Assembly (NCBI GenBank): GCA_037179385.1
Contig: CM074200.1
Span: forward strand, 29,949,884-30,013,883
DNA length: 64,000 nt
Reading direction: 5' to 3'
DNA from: Holothuria scabra
Lineage: Eukaryota > Echinodermata > Holothuroidea > Aspidochirotida > Holothuriidae
Part shown: piece after piece, positions 32,115-42,967 of the stretch
Layout of the letters: every line of letters begins with the position of its first letter
Numbering within the stretch: position 1 is the first letter of the stretch
Made by a program: the position numbers and the translations under genes
Notes under the pieces: model-generated
The model's database searches: none
The model's input: only the letters and a program-made list of their open reading frames with translations
Told to the model about the DNA's origin: nothing

Positions 32115-33045
32115 TTTCATCCTGTAGGTCGTTTCTTAATCCCACGACTGAACTTCAAAGTAGCTAGACTGGGATTCAAGGAAGAAGAAGCTTTAACAAG
32201 AAAAACAAGCTTTTAGTAAATTCCATACTAGTAGTACTAATTACTACTGAAGCATATTAAAAATAAAATTTCATTTAAAAGTGCCCCTCGGCCTTAAACA
32301 CTTAATGTCAGCTTGCTTGTGTTTTCCAAGTACCGCATTTGTCTCTCATTCTATCTGAGAAAGGCAAGAAAAATGATGGAGCCATAAAACGTACTTTTAC
32401 CACTTATTACGAACCTACTCAAGGCAAAAATAAGAGTTGTTGTCTTGTCAAAGAACTTTACTTGGGCCAAGTGAACCTATGAGATGTAGAAAGGTGACAC
32501 CTTACTGCTCTCTACAACATTTAGAGTGAAAACCACTCCTTCGGAGCAAAACTGGGGATCAATTGTTACTTGTAGTGATTTTTTTTTTTTTTTTTATGAA
32601 AAAGGGATTAGTGACCTTTCAAAATGAATATTCAATCTTAGCTTTAGATCCATCTTTAATTTCACCTTTTCTGGATTTATAAAGTGGTTGGTGACTGGCT
32701 ACGAAATTGTGCGCCTATTCTACCCGTCTATACGGACTTAAGAAAATACTAATTTTACAACCTCACTATCAAAGTGCAAGTTCAGGAAAATTTGGGGAGA
32801 TTGATTGCTTCCCGGCGGGATTGTTTTGTTGTGGAAAAATTGTGTGAACGTTTGCTTTGGTAAACATTTACTTTAGTAATATGTAAAGCCTAGAGACAGG
32901 TGTAAATTGCAATAAAATATTAGTTAACAGTTGTCCATAATTTCGAATGAACCTTATAAAGACAAAAAACTTTAACATGTCAAGGTTGACTGCAAAACAT
33001 TACAAAGATTTGATAGTTAGTTAATTAGATGAAATTTAACCACCC
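32115..33045. other. Unassigned DNA
   Basis: A T homopolymer at about 32579-32597 is the only feature. Confidence 0.4.
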
Positions 33046-33050
33046 AAACG

Positions 33051-33300
33051 CGAATGTATTATATAGTGTCAGTCAACTAGATGAAAAGTTCCAAGTTTTA
33101 ATTTATTTTCAAGTATGGTTCAAGTTTCGACAGGCGGGAGATACCGTGAGCATATTCTGCAGCCCCTATCCCACAGGGGGTCAAGCATGGAGCGGCTTTC
33201 TCGGTTTTGTGGCGCCAACAACCCATCAGTTCAGTCACAGGATGAGTAGTAACGGTTTTATGTGCGGAGGTGAAATATTCGATATTTGAGGTACACAGCA
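33051..33300 (+). mobile_element. Nin-DC-like SINE, plus-strand copy
   Basis: AGTGTCAGTCAACTAGATG, CGACAGGCGGGAGATACCGTG, AGCATATTCTGCAGCCCC, CACAGGGGGTC and GGATGAGTAGTAACGG align in order with 15770-16095. The overlapping frames at 33029-33313 are shadows. Confidence 0.65.
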
Positions 33301-33329
33301 TTATTTTATCCAATTGGATAGTTGACTAC

Positions 33330-33605
33330 TTAACGGCTTCATCCTCTCACCTCAAAGCGTACTAGTTCATCTAACCTACTTACTGAGGACCCTTCCACAT
33401 ATATCTGAAACTCATCCTCATCCAGACGCAACTTCAGTGTATTGTTTCAGAGTGAGTATACAGGACCCCAATGGGTACACTGAACACCCTCAGTACAGTA
33501 CACGCTGTGTAATATGAGGAATGCTGTGTACAGCACTCTGCAGTTTTTGAACTTGCTGTCAATCAAGGAGCAACGTCAATTGAGGTTTTCTGTGGACTTT
33601 CTTTA
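33330..33605 (+). mobile_element. Family A MITE, right terminus lost
   Basis: TTAA (33330-33333), then CGGCTTCATCCTCTCACCTC and ordered family A blocks (CTCATCCTCATCCAGACGC, TGCTGTGTAATATGAGG, GCTGTCAATCAAGGAGC). It stops about 40 bp short of a right terminus. Confidence 0.65.
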
Positions 33606-33631
33606 TTTACTACTGTGAAGAAAAATAGCCT

Positions 33632-33652
33632 ATATATATATATATATATATA
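33632..33652. repeat. (TA)n microsatellite
   Basis: About ten TA units. Confidence 0.9.
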
Positions 33653-34864
33653 CCAAAGTTTCTCTCTGCAAGGGAATACTGTTGTTTGAATTGAATATCT
33701 TTTACTTGACTACGATGTCATCATAAAGTATTAAAACCGTTCGAAACGAAAAGTGTAGTTTAAATTTTTGCCATTCCAAGAATTGAATCAAACAGTAAAG
33801 ATGTACTTACCGTGTGCACTTTTAGTTAATTAATATTTAATTTCAATTTTAATTTCCAGCGAAGGACGTGATTGAAGTATTCTCTCACCACAACTAAAGC
33901 AACTTAAAAATAACGTGTGACAAACGAAGCTCTATTCAGTCACTTTCAGTTCTAAACTGCTTTGATTCCAGTCTTATTGACGTGTTCATTCTGTTCAATT
34001 TGTCTCAAGTTGGTTTCTGGTATCCATGTAGTCTTGCCTTAAAGACGCTGGTAGGTTTTCTTCCAGTCAAGTCTGGTAATTGTTTTCTTCCAGTACGGTA
34101 ACTTATTGTACCTTAGACTTTAACTCGTGCATATACATCCCGCCCTCATTCCTTAATCTAATTATGCAAACATATTTTACATATGCCAGTTTACAAGTTA
34201 TCCCATTTTGTATAAGCAAAAAATAAAAATATTACTAAGGTCTTGACCAAGACTAGTATCTATCTCAATAGTGGGTACTGAATTTTGAAATTCAGACAAA
34301 AAGCCTAATTTTCTGGGTCATTTAGGGTAAGAGGAAATCAAACTCTAACGTGGGATGTTATTGTGGAGGCAAAACACAGGCAGTGGATGACTCATGTTAT
34401 GGACAAAATTTCATTATTTTGGTAGAGGCCACGCAAGGCATGCAAAGCCTCCAGAGGCCAAATTGAACATATCTTGATACATGGTATCTCAACTAGCAAA
34501 ACTTTGAACTAGCAAAAGGATGAATCCCAATAAATAAATCATTTTCTTCGACAAGGAATCAGTTAGATACTCAGGTATTGGGAGTAGTGAACAGTTGAAG
34601 AACACTGACGAAGTTCCAGCACTATAGTAGTTAAAGACCGCCATCAGAAGCCGTCTAGCGACATAAAATACAGGGTTTAGGATATTGTTCTGGTTGTCTC
34701 TCAGTAAATAATGGTCAGAAATGTTGTCACCTAATTCAAAATTTGTCATTTGGACTATTTTTGATATGCGTAGACGAGTTCTTCACCCACCAACACACAA
34801 CCCTATCTGTGTATCCTTCAACGTTTTTAGCCAATGAGGATGATGAAAGTATTACGTATATTTA
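33653..34864. other. Unassigned DNA
   Basis: No gene recognised. The minus frame 34489-34749 has no known motif. Confidence 0.35.
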
Positions 34865-34865
34865 T

Positions 34866-34905
34866 AAAGGTTGGAAACTGGGCCGTAAAACGCCATCTAA
34901 CAAAT
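34866..34905 (+). mobile_element. Family V SINE tail fragment
   Basis: AGGTTGGAAACTGGGCCGTA and AAACGCCATCTAAC match, on the plus strand, the tail of the minus-strand SINE at 58909-59160. Confidence 0.5.
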
Positions 34906-35870
34906 AATAAAACAACAAATACATAGTTGTAAAACACGATTACAGAAATGAGTCTATACACGTAGCGTTCGTGAAACTCTCGTGACAATAAAGCTGCATG
35001 TCACTTCATTAAGGTTTAGTCCCCCCCCCCTTCCTTTTTATCAGACTGACACCAGCCACTGTTGTTTCTTTCTCCTTCCCCTTATTTTTTCTTCCACTCA
35101 CTCTTTTGCCATGATGAAACGTTCCTTCTTGCTTTTTGAAACGTCGTTTTTCTTTTCCTGATTACATCCTATCGCCTCAGAGAGGGAAAGGCGTAGCACA
35201 TTACATGTACACCTGATTTAGTCGGGTATCACATCTAATTAATTGATCGACATCACCAGATATACCAATATATACGAAAAGTTACGTAACATTAAGGATT
35301 AACTGACAGGCCAGCTAAGTATGTGTTGAGTGTTTTTTCACGCAAGGTGAACATAATGAAACACGTGAGGACACATATCATGTAACAAACTCAGATATCA
35401 GTTACACCCCACTTCGTCTTTGATCTATTGGGGTGTCTAAGTTGCATTCTCAAGAAGAAACGCCATGGCATGCATTTTTTTCTAGCTAGCCGTTTTCTAT
35501 ACATACAATGACTCTTAATTCCCCCATCCATGCTCATTAACACAGTTATGCAAGAACCAGTCCACATTTCTCAGCAAAACTTTAACATGCATATTTTCAC
35601 TGGTTTGTCCTTTTCTTCACTCCTGACCCTATTTATCACCCAAACAGCAAGCTGCTGCCCCAGTTTGTCAAGTGACCTTCACCTGACGTGAACTTAATTT
35701 CAGATCTGCCCGAAAACTATTTTACAGTAGCCCTTAGTAAATGACCCTGAAATTTTAGCCATTTACTGAGAGTCTGTATCTATAACACTCAATTTAATAC
35801 AATTAACATTATAAAAAAATTGTTTTACGGACATAGTTCAAAGCGTCACATAGGGAACCTGTATACATGT
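34906..35870. other. Unassigned DNA
   Basis: Nothing recognised. A C homopolymer lies at about 35022-35030. Confidence 0.4.
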
Positions 35871-35871
35871 A

Positions 35872-35939
35872 ATATATATATATATATACCTATATACATA
35901 CATATATATATATATATATACATAGATACATATATACAT

Positions 35940-36000
<61 letters not shown>

Positions 36001-36002
36001 GC
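35872..36002. repeat. (TA)n array, left
   Basis: Near-continuous TA/CATA repeats. The isoleucine/tyrosine-rich frames here are translations of the repeat. Confidence 0.95.
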
Positions 36003-36033
36003 ATTAATTAATTCCGTGTGTTGGACGTAATAA

Positions 36034-37141
36034 ATAAGGAAAAATGGAAAACAGAGTGTGCATATAGATCCAACGAATGATTTATTGAAACAGAAATTTT
36101 CGCTGCCTCCTGGCGGCTTTGTCAACTGTGTTATGGAAATCAACCGTTACATACAAACAAGATAGAGTTGAATGCGTACAGTACCGCGTAATATTAAAAT
36201 AAGTTTGAAAAGTTGTAAAGTGACGTCATAATGATGATGATCGAAAAGTACGTAGTTACAAAGAACATTTCCAGAGTAGCGGGCACACAGGTGACGACTT
36301 GAGGTTTACCATTGCCCTCGGTAGGTTCCGATGCAGTGAAGACCGTAAGCGCCACGAACTCAAACTAATTTTACGTCTTAATAGCCACAGGCAAGGTCTT
36401 AATAGAGATTTTTCTTACTTATCAGGATACAGTTTCTTCAAGTAATTCAGTAATTCTGTTTCCTTCTTTTGTACAACTGTGCTACCTTGTCATTTACTCC
36501 CGCTTCTTCAATTTTTTACTATTTAATATAGCATCTCACATTCTGTAAAGTTACGCCAATTATTTTTTTTTTTTTTCTTTTTTTAAACTCGGATGCTTTG
36601 TTATTTAATATTACTTGTAATGTACAATTTAGTGCTTTATTTTTTAAGTAGATATGAACAGTTTTTATTTGTCAGTAAGACAGTTTTATTATTTGAAAAT
36701 ATCTCACGCACTCGCATCTTGTCGCTTTGATGAACCGTTTAGTTACCATGGAGTTTTGAATATGTACATACGCTTCCATTCAAACAACGAAATGAGGTAC
36801 GCACACTACAATTTTAGATTGTCTCGTCACTTTACATTATTTTGGCTAATCAAGCTTGCCATGGTTATGATGTTCGCGCTTTGTATTAATTACTATGTGA
36901 GAACGTGCGTTCTTTGTAACTACGTACTTTTCGATCATCATCATTATGACGTCACTTTACAACTTTTCAAACTTATTTTAATATTACGCGGTACTGTACG
37001 CATTCAACTCTATCTTGTTTGTATGTAACGGTTGATTTCCATAACACAGTTGACAAAGCCGCCAGGAGGCGGCGAAAATTTCTGTTTCAATAAATCATTC
37101 GTTGGATCTATATGCACACTCTGTTTTCCATTTTTCCTTAT
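36034..37141. mobile_element. 1.1-kb element with 233-bp inverted arms in (TA)n
   Basis: The left arm 36034-36266 and right arm 36909-37141 are the same length and almost exactly complementary (one difference seen, at 36104). They flank a 642-bp centre. The element starts ATAAGGAAAAATGG and ends with its complement, and TA repeats lie outside both ends. Each arm, read towards the outer end, contains GCCGCC-AGGA-GGCGGC, then GAAA, then CAATAAATC. The centre has one 124-codon plus frame (36654-37028) with no recognisable motif. It could be a long-TIR DNA element, or an inverted pair of retroelement ends (for example Penelope-like). The near identity implies recent origin or gene conversion. Confidence 0.8.
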
Positions 37142-37166
37142 GTGTATATATATATATATATATATA
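37142..37166. repeat. (TA)n tract
   Basis: Short TA run next to the right arm of the long inverted repeat. Confidence 0.9.
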
Positions 37167-37511
37167 TTTCTCTAATTACTTTGAAGAGGATTTTCCTATT
37201 GTTGATGGGTTACAACCGAGTAATCCGATCAGACCCTCCCGGTCAATCAACCTGCTCAATTGCCTTAAGAAGGATTATCCTGTCACAATAGAGGTGAGAC
37301 CATTGTCAACACCTTTAAAAGCTTCCAAAATTTCTCACTCCTTGTCATTCTCTGACCAAGTATTGACAAAGAGGTAGTATTCCTCGAAAGCTCTACTTCA
37401 AACCTTTTGGCTGTTTAATTTATCTAAATTCTAGCCTTCCGCTATTTGTATCTCCTCGGAGATCCAGCCTTGCAATTCTGTAGCACCGTTGTTTTACAGT
37501 TTCGCCGTCAT

Positions 37512-37514
<3 letters not shown>
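37167..37514. other. Segment between two (TA)n arrays
   Basis: A 350-bp block bounded by TA repeats on both sides. A plus frame runs through it to 37377 (FPIVDGLQPSNPIRPSRS and onward) with no domain I recognise. It may be another element inserted in TA repeats, since it starts and ends at the TA boundaries. Confidence 0.3.
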
Positions 37515-37737
<223 letters not shown>

Positions 37738-37776
37738 AGTCGAGTGACGTAGCGACCTTATATGAATAAGTGAACC

Positions 37777-38059
37777 AGTGCGGTATTGAAAAGTCGCATG
37801 AAGACCTTAGGCCATTTTTTCCTCAAACATAGGCATTGCCTTACATTGAAAGAGGATTTTTTTGAAATGGAAAACTTAGCCTCAAGCAGGATCCGAACCA
37901 GCGACCTCCCGCTTACAAGGCGGATGCTCTGACCCATGAGCCATTGAGGCCTATGTGATTGAGCGCGGTCAACTAATTAGACCTCAAACATAGGTCTAAA
38001 ATGAAAAAAATGAGGAAAAAATGGCCAAAGGTCTTCATGCGACTTTTCAATACCGCACT
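37777..38059. mobile_element. 283-bp inverted-repeat unit carrying a tRNA
   Basis: Arms of 48 bp (37777-37824 and 38012-38059) match except at one position. The outer ends read AGTGCGGTATTGAAAAGTCG and the complement. TA repeats flank the unit on both sides (to 37735, and from 38088), with a further CAAAATACCGCAT on the right. The interior holds a tRNA-Thr-like sequence and the direct repeat CCTCAAACATAGG (37821 and 37982). No coding capacity. Confidence 0.8.
37879..37950 (-). tRNA. tRNA-Thr (TGT)-like sequence
   Basis: A 72-nt cloverleaf. The acceptor stem GCCTCAA/TTGAGGC pairs in all seven positions. The D stem is GCTC/GAGC. The anticodon stem TCCGC/GCGGG contains a G-U, and the loop CTTGTAA gives anticodon TGT. 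Variable loop AGGTC. The T stem GCTGG/CCTGC has one T-T mismatch around loop TTCGGAT. A and B box-like promoter sequence is present. It is intact enough to be a gene, but it lies inside an inverted-repeat element and has a T-arm mismatch and an unusual T loop, so it may be a mobilised tRNA pseudogene. Confidence 0.6.
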
Positions 38060-38087
38060 CTACCTCACTATACTGCAAAATACCGCA

Positions 38088-38117
38088 TATATATATGTAT
38101 ACATATATATATATATG
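38088..38117. repeat. (TA)n tract
   Basis: Short TA/CATA run to the right of the tRNA-bearing unit. Confidence 0.9.
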
Positions 38118-38128
38118 AAGTTTTGAAT

Positions 38129-38232
38129 TCCTTATGAACTGTTGTCAGGTAAAGAGCTGTTCCAACTGAGAATATCTGAATACTACTACAAAACTTGTAG
38201 TTCGGGGTGAGAATTGACCGATTGGTATGATT
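38129..38232 (+). mobile_element. Family A MITE, right-end fragment
   Basis: AAAGAGCTGTTCCAACTGAG, CTACAAAACTTGTAGTTCGG and GGTGAGAATTGACC match the right third of family A. Confidence 0.45.
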
Positions 38233-38419
38233 TATCTCAGTTTGCAGTCAGTTGCATAAAAATAACATGATATATTACACCAGTAAGCTGTTACTCATAC
38301 CAGGAAGCTGGAAAAGTTCCCTACTCTAACGTTAGAGCTCCACTCTCAAGTTAGAGTGACAGCTCCCTCATTATATCATCAATTTGGTTATAAGGGATAG
38401 GACTTAAAATCTAACGACA

Positions 38420-38731
38420 TTAAAAGGACGGTCCAGTTCTCTCACCCCAAACAGTACCAATTCTCCCTTCTAACCTTCTAACTGAAGCCCTCCCAAAATT
38501 GTCAAAAATTCATCCTCATCCAGATACAATCTCAGTTTATTGCTTCAAGGTGAGTATAGAAAACTCAATTCATATAATCAAAACACTGTCAGTACCATTC
38601 ATGATGTGTAATATAAGCTTTGGTACTCTGCATTGTTTGAATTAGCTGTCGAGCAAAGAGCTGAGCCAATTGAGAATTTCAGTACCCCCGTACCAAAATT
38701 GTAGTTTGGGGTGAGAGGTTTGGCCCTTTAA
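38420..38731 (+). mobile_element. Family A MITE
   Basis: A 304-bp element (38424-38727) between TTAA at 38420-38423 and 38728-38731. The left end is AAGGACGGTCCAGTTCTC and the right end GGGGTGAGAGGTTTGGCCCT. It abuts a family B element, with which it shares the right TTAA. Confidence 0.85.
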
Positions 38732-38990
38732 AGAGAAAGTGTAGTCAAATCAACTTGAATTTGTGCTTGGTAGATTGAAACATTCATGATTAGCTCCAAA
38801 GGATCATGTGATTTTATCCTTAATTGTGAAATTCCAGTAGGAATAACTACTTGCTTTACCTTGAATTTGGGACATTAAGGCCCTAAAATATTCTGAAAAA
38901 CACTTTGCAGAGGAATAAAAAAGAAAATTCTAAAATTTATCTGTTTTAATTTAAAACTTAAAATGAGATTGGAGTAACTGCTCTTGTCTT
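38732..38990 (+). mobile_element. Family B MITE
   Basis: It begins AGAGAAAGTGTAGTC right after the shared TTAA and ends near GTAACTGCTCTTGTCTTCC. Internal blocks match 56798-57055: GTGAAATTCCAGTAGGAATA / AACTACTTG and AAAGAAAATTCTAAAAT. The ends are imperfect inverted repeats. The right TTAA is not preserved. Confidence 0.6.
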
Positions 38991-39254
38991 CCAAAGGCCG
39001 GATTAAGGGTGCACATTTCATTTGGTGTGTGTGTGTTTCGGGAACTCAAACTATACCAACGTAACGACGTTTAAGCCTTAGGTGAAAAGCTACGTTAATT
39101 TGAACTGTTTTTAATTATTATTTTTCCATTTTTCTTTATTCTTATATTTTTGTGTTATTTATTTTATTCTTTTTCTCTCTCTTCTTTTGTTTTTCTTGCA
39201 ATGTGAAATCATTTGCAAGTATTTATTAAAGCTATTGTCACGCTTCTAAGCTTT

Positions 39255-39445
39255 TATACCTTTGTGGAGGACTAAAAAAAGAGAATAAATTGAAGCTGAG
39301 TAATACACATTGGGGTCTTGTATACTCGCGATAAACTGTGGCAACAAACCGGTATTGCGTCTGGATAAGGATGAATTTTAGACTGTCGTGGGAGGGGCCT
39401 AAATCTTAAGAGCAGTCGTCCCAAACTTATTTTGAAGCAAAGGAT
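39255..39445 (-). mobile_element. Partial family A MITE joined to a family B end
   Basis: ACACATTGGGGTCTTGTATA, GGTATTGCGTCTGGATAAGG and GTCGTGGGAGGGGCCTAA are family A in reverse orientation. The following TTAAGAGCAGTCGTCCCAAA resembles the family B terminus. It appears to be a truncated A copy with a B fragment at its end. Confidence 0.4.
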
Positions 39446-39904
39446 GAATCTCACAGTTTTCTTCTGATATCGCTTCGAAGTATCTTATAATTTACTTATT
39501 GAGTTAAGCATTGCATATTCAAGGTAAACGAAACAGTTTTACTTCCAGTAAACTTCACATTTAAGAAGGCCAAATGTGTTGTCACATGCACGCTGTTTTA
39601 ATTCCGGTAAAAAAGGTTGATTTTCTACGTCAGTTATCTATTGTTGAAGTAGCCTACATCAAGTTTCCAAACCCACTGCTGGAGGTCTATTATTATCACT
39701 CCACCGAGCCTCTAGTCCACTTCGGTTCCAAAAAATTACACGGTACTTAGGGCAGGATTGTAATCAAAACCCCCCTCAGCATGCTGTGCATACTGTGGCT
39801 AGGGTTTCTTGACTTGGATTAAATGTCTTTCCGTGGAGCATTACTATCTGTCAATTATCGAATTGTGTAATTGGGCAAGGAAGGAAATCAAGTGTATATT
39901 TTTA
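39446..39904. other. Unassigned DNA
   Basis: Nothing recognised. Confidence 0.35.
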
Positions 39905-40007
39905 CGATGATCAATTCCTCATGTGACTCTCACCAGCCAATCATGAAACAGAACATTCTACTTCACCACTATAAGTTGAGGTGACTGTTCTCTGCTCTTG
40001 CCTTTAA
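39905..40007 (-). mobile_element. Family B MITE, one end
   Basis: The minus strand from TTAA (40004-40007) reads AGGCAAGAGCAGAG, then GTTCTGTTTCATGATTGGCT, matching the left part of 56798-57055. The other end cannot be placed. Confidence 0.5.
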
Positions 40008-40087
40008 TTATGTTAGGAGAATTTCATGGCTTTTCAAGGAGACCTACATGAACTTCTAGGGGCCCAATACTGATCATTTATATCTGT

Positions 40088-40310
40088 TCAGTGATTCTCA
40101 ACTGGATTTCGGCAGACCCCAGGGATCCGTGAAGCTTGTTTGAGGGTCCGCGAAAAGCAATGGGGTCGGTAGAAAAAATAAGGGTCGTGAAAGCTAAAGT
40201 GCGGAAAATACAGACAAAAAATCGTAGGAGTAATTTGTAAATCATACTGCAGCCGGTTATCCCAAACCAGTAAAAGTTCTCGTGGCTTGAATTAATTTTC
40301 CTAAAATCGG
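40088..40310. mobile_element. hAT (Charlie-like) left-end fragment
   Basis: CAGTGATTCTCAACTGG, then ACCCCAGGGATCCGTG and GGGTCCGCGAAAAGC, resemble Charlie-type hAT ends (CAGTGGTTCTCAA...GGGGTCCGTG). No right terminus was found in the window, so it is probably truncated. Confidence 0.35.
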
Positions 40311-42440
40311 ACAAAATCGCTTTTCACTCATTTTATAGAGTAACGATAAGAAACAGGACAGGGAATAGGGTTTCCAATATCTATTTACAATTATTTACAA
40401 GCAATCTTACACAGTACAAGATATCCCTCCCACTTTCCGGCTATAGGTCGCCCCTGCGTGTTTACATTTACAAGGCATGTAAACTGGTCTCATCACTGCC
40501 TTGTATGGATGCTAAGAAAGACCTACAAAATGCTGTCATAACGGCTTTACGATATAGGCCTATACATAATGTCGCGCCCGCTTGAGCTCCTTTTTGTTTG
40601 GATCAATGGAGCGCCCTAAAACTCTCTCCTTAAAGCGTTTCAATATTACAAAAATATGGTAAGTAAACGTTTAAATTTCCAATGCATTTATAACATGTTG
40701 TGCATATCTTTGATGAAAAAATGACAAAATGATTTAATTCTCGGGATTGAAAGGTTACTTCCGACTTGTGAACCCAAAAGTTATAGTTCTCGTTGCTCTA
40801 CAACTCGCTAACTAGAGTAAATAATCACTATTTTACCAGTTTTCGACTTTTTATATCTCTTTCCAGGGATCAATCATCACTTCTACCACAAGTAAAGAGA
40901 GAGTTTACATAAGTAACACGTTCTTGCCGCACTCTACTACTGCATATATCCAAATAAAGCCAAGTTTCTGTTGCCTGACACGTTCATGGTCTGTTATTGG
41001 GAATATCTCTTGCGGTAAGTGACACCTAAAATTAAAATCAATGGCCAAACGTCTTGTCAGTGGTCGTCACCACCAATTTGGCTAGGTTTTGTGTAATAAG
41101 AAAGCGCCATAAAGTTGCCGACTTCCATAATGAAATTGCAACAGGTTCGTTTAAAAGGTTACATGAGCATGGTTCGGAGTCATATTTCAAACTTGAAATT
41201 AGTTTTAAGTGAAATTAAAAAAAAAAGAAATGATAGGGACCTGGTATTTTATAAATATTTTGAAGGAAGGCAGATTCTCCATAACTGTAGAAAATTGGTT
41301 CAGAGGAATTGATTACAATTTAATCAGCAAACTGCTTCGATGAAATTTATGTGAAGAATTGGATCAACAAACTCTAAGAAGGGAAATCATACAGTCATAT
41401 GCAATTTTCACTAAAATGATTAGGAGGGCTAAGCGGTGATCAAAACATGTTCTAAAACGCTTTAGCTTGAATTTATATTTAAAAAAGAAGAAGAAAGAAA
41501 AAATTTTAAATAATTTTAAATCATCATTTCAAAAAGAATAAATTCTGCACTGTCAGTTAGTTTCTAATGTACTGACGTGGAAAATTCCTGCAACTGCAAC
41601 ATTGTATAGATCTGTAGATAAAGAAAAGAAAGAACGAGAGGATATTCGTTACAAACGTTAGAAGATTTCTCCAAAGGTTTAGATAGGTCGATAGATATTT
41701 ATTAAACAGTTAAACTGAATGTGTCTACGTGACAATATTTCTGAGTCAAAACCCCTTTCTTGGTTCTTCTGTAAAGAATTTGTGAATTTTCATTGTCGCA
41801 TTAAAATGCATCGGGTAGAAACACTGCTTAACAAGGTGATTGGCTGTTGCTATGACATTGTATCGATTGTATTCTTTGTTAATGTTAAGGATTAGGTTAG
41901 GGATTAGGGCTATCGTTAGTCAGTTAGTAAATTTCTTGTTAAGCAGAGCACATCACCCCTCGAAACACAATTGAAAATTAAAAAGCTCCCCTCTCTCTTC
42001 GCACTTCTCCTTTTGGAAGGTGGTTCGAGATAATGCCCGGCGGCTCAAATGATTTTTGGTTTTATGCCAAAGCACGGCTTGTCTCGTGATCAGAGACTCA
42101 AAACAGTATTTCAAGTGCTAAGTACACTGAAATTACAAATAAAATACTACTAACAAAGACGAATATCAATATTAATGTTTTACACTCACAACTGCATACT
42201 GCAAATTTTACCTAGGTACTTTGTAATTTGAAATAACAGAAATTTCCTGGAAAATCTGCTGCCATAAAAAGTCTGTAAAAACACAGAATTTTTTTTTCAG
42301 TGAAAGGGCAGACAATAAACAGGTTACGTAATGAGCGCACTCGTAAACAGGTCTAAATTTATACAATTACGGTCATGTTTGGCCAAGATCCGGATAGGGA
42401 AAACTGGACGCGTTCTCACCAAATTTTCAGTAGTTATTCT
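40311..42440. other. Unassigned DNA
   Basis: Nothing recognised in 2.1 kb. There are purine-rich patches at 41220-41235 and 41480-41520. Confidence 0.4.
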
Positions 42441-42445
42441 ACGGC

Positions 42446-42750
42446 ATTTGCCCAGTTCTCTCACCCAAACAGTACTAATTCTCCTGACCTTCTTACCGAA
42501 GCCTCTCCCACAATTGTTAGAAATTCATCCTCATCCAGACACAATCTCAGTTTCTTGCTTCAGGGTGACTATAGAAAAACTCAATTATATAATCAAAACA
42601 CTCTCAGTACCGTTCATGCTGTATAATATAACCTTTGGCACTAGTACTGCATTGTTTGAATTAGCTGTCAATCAAAGAGCTGGGCCAATTGAAAATTTCG
42701 GTACCCGGGTACCAAAATTGTACTTTGGGGTGAGAGGTTTGGCCCTTTAA
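42446..42750 (+). mobile_element. Family A MITE
   Basis: TTTGCCCAGTTCTCTCACCC on the left; GGGTGAGAGGTTTGGCCCT then TTAA (42747-42750) on the right. The interior is complete. The left TTAA is lost. Confidence 0.8.
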
Positions 42751-42769
42751 TGTAATTTGAAAAAATCAT

Positions 42770-42967
42770 TTGACACTACAAACAAAATATTGCCTTATCA
42801 ATTGTGACAATTTTCAAATTGTAGCAACTCAGAAGTCGAAAGTGTTTAAATGCAGATTGCAACCTGAAGGGTGTAGACGGACATTTTCATTTAGCAAACT
42901 GGAAAGCATTTTTGCCGGACTTTCTACAAAGCATGAACTTACAGAAGGCGCAAGCATACAGTACTGA
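42770..42967 (+). other. Possible exon with a C2H2-like motif
   Basis: The plus frame contains VFKCRLQPEGCRRTFSFSKL and a later TKHE, reading as C-x6-C...F...L...H, a degenerate C2H2 zinc-finger spacing. A possible splice acceptor (TTTTCAAATTGTAG) ends at about 42823. Only one candidate finger and no neighbouring exon, so chance is quite possible. Confidence 0.2.

Noticed and set aside
35820..36143. Isoleucine/tyrosine-rich frames on both strands
   Set aside because: Translations of the (TA)n array and the end of the inverted arm.
41885..41915. GGATTAGGTTAGGGATTAGGG considered as interstitial telomere repeat
   Set aside because: Only three irregular units, not a TTAGGG array.
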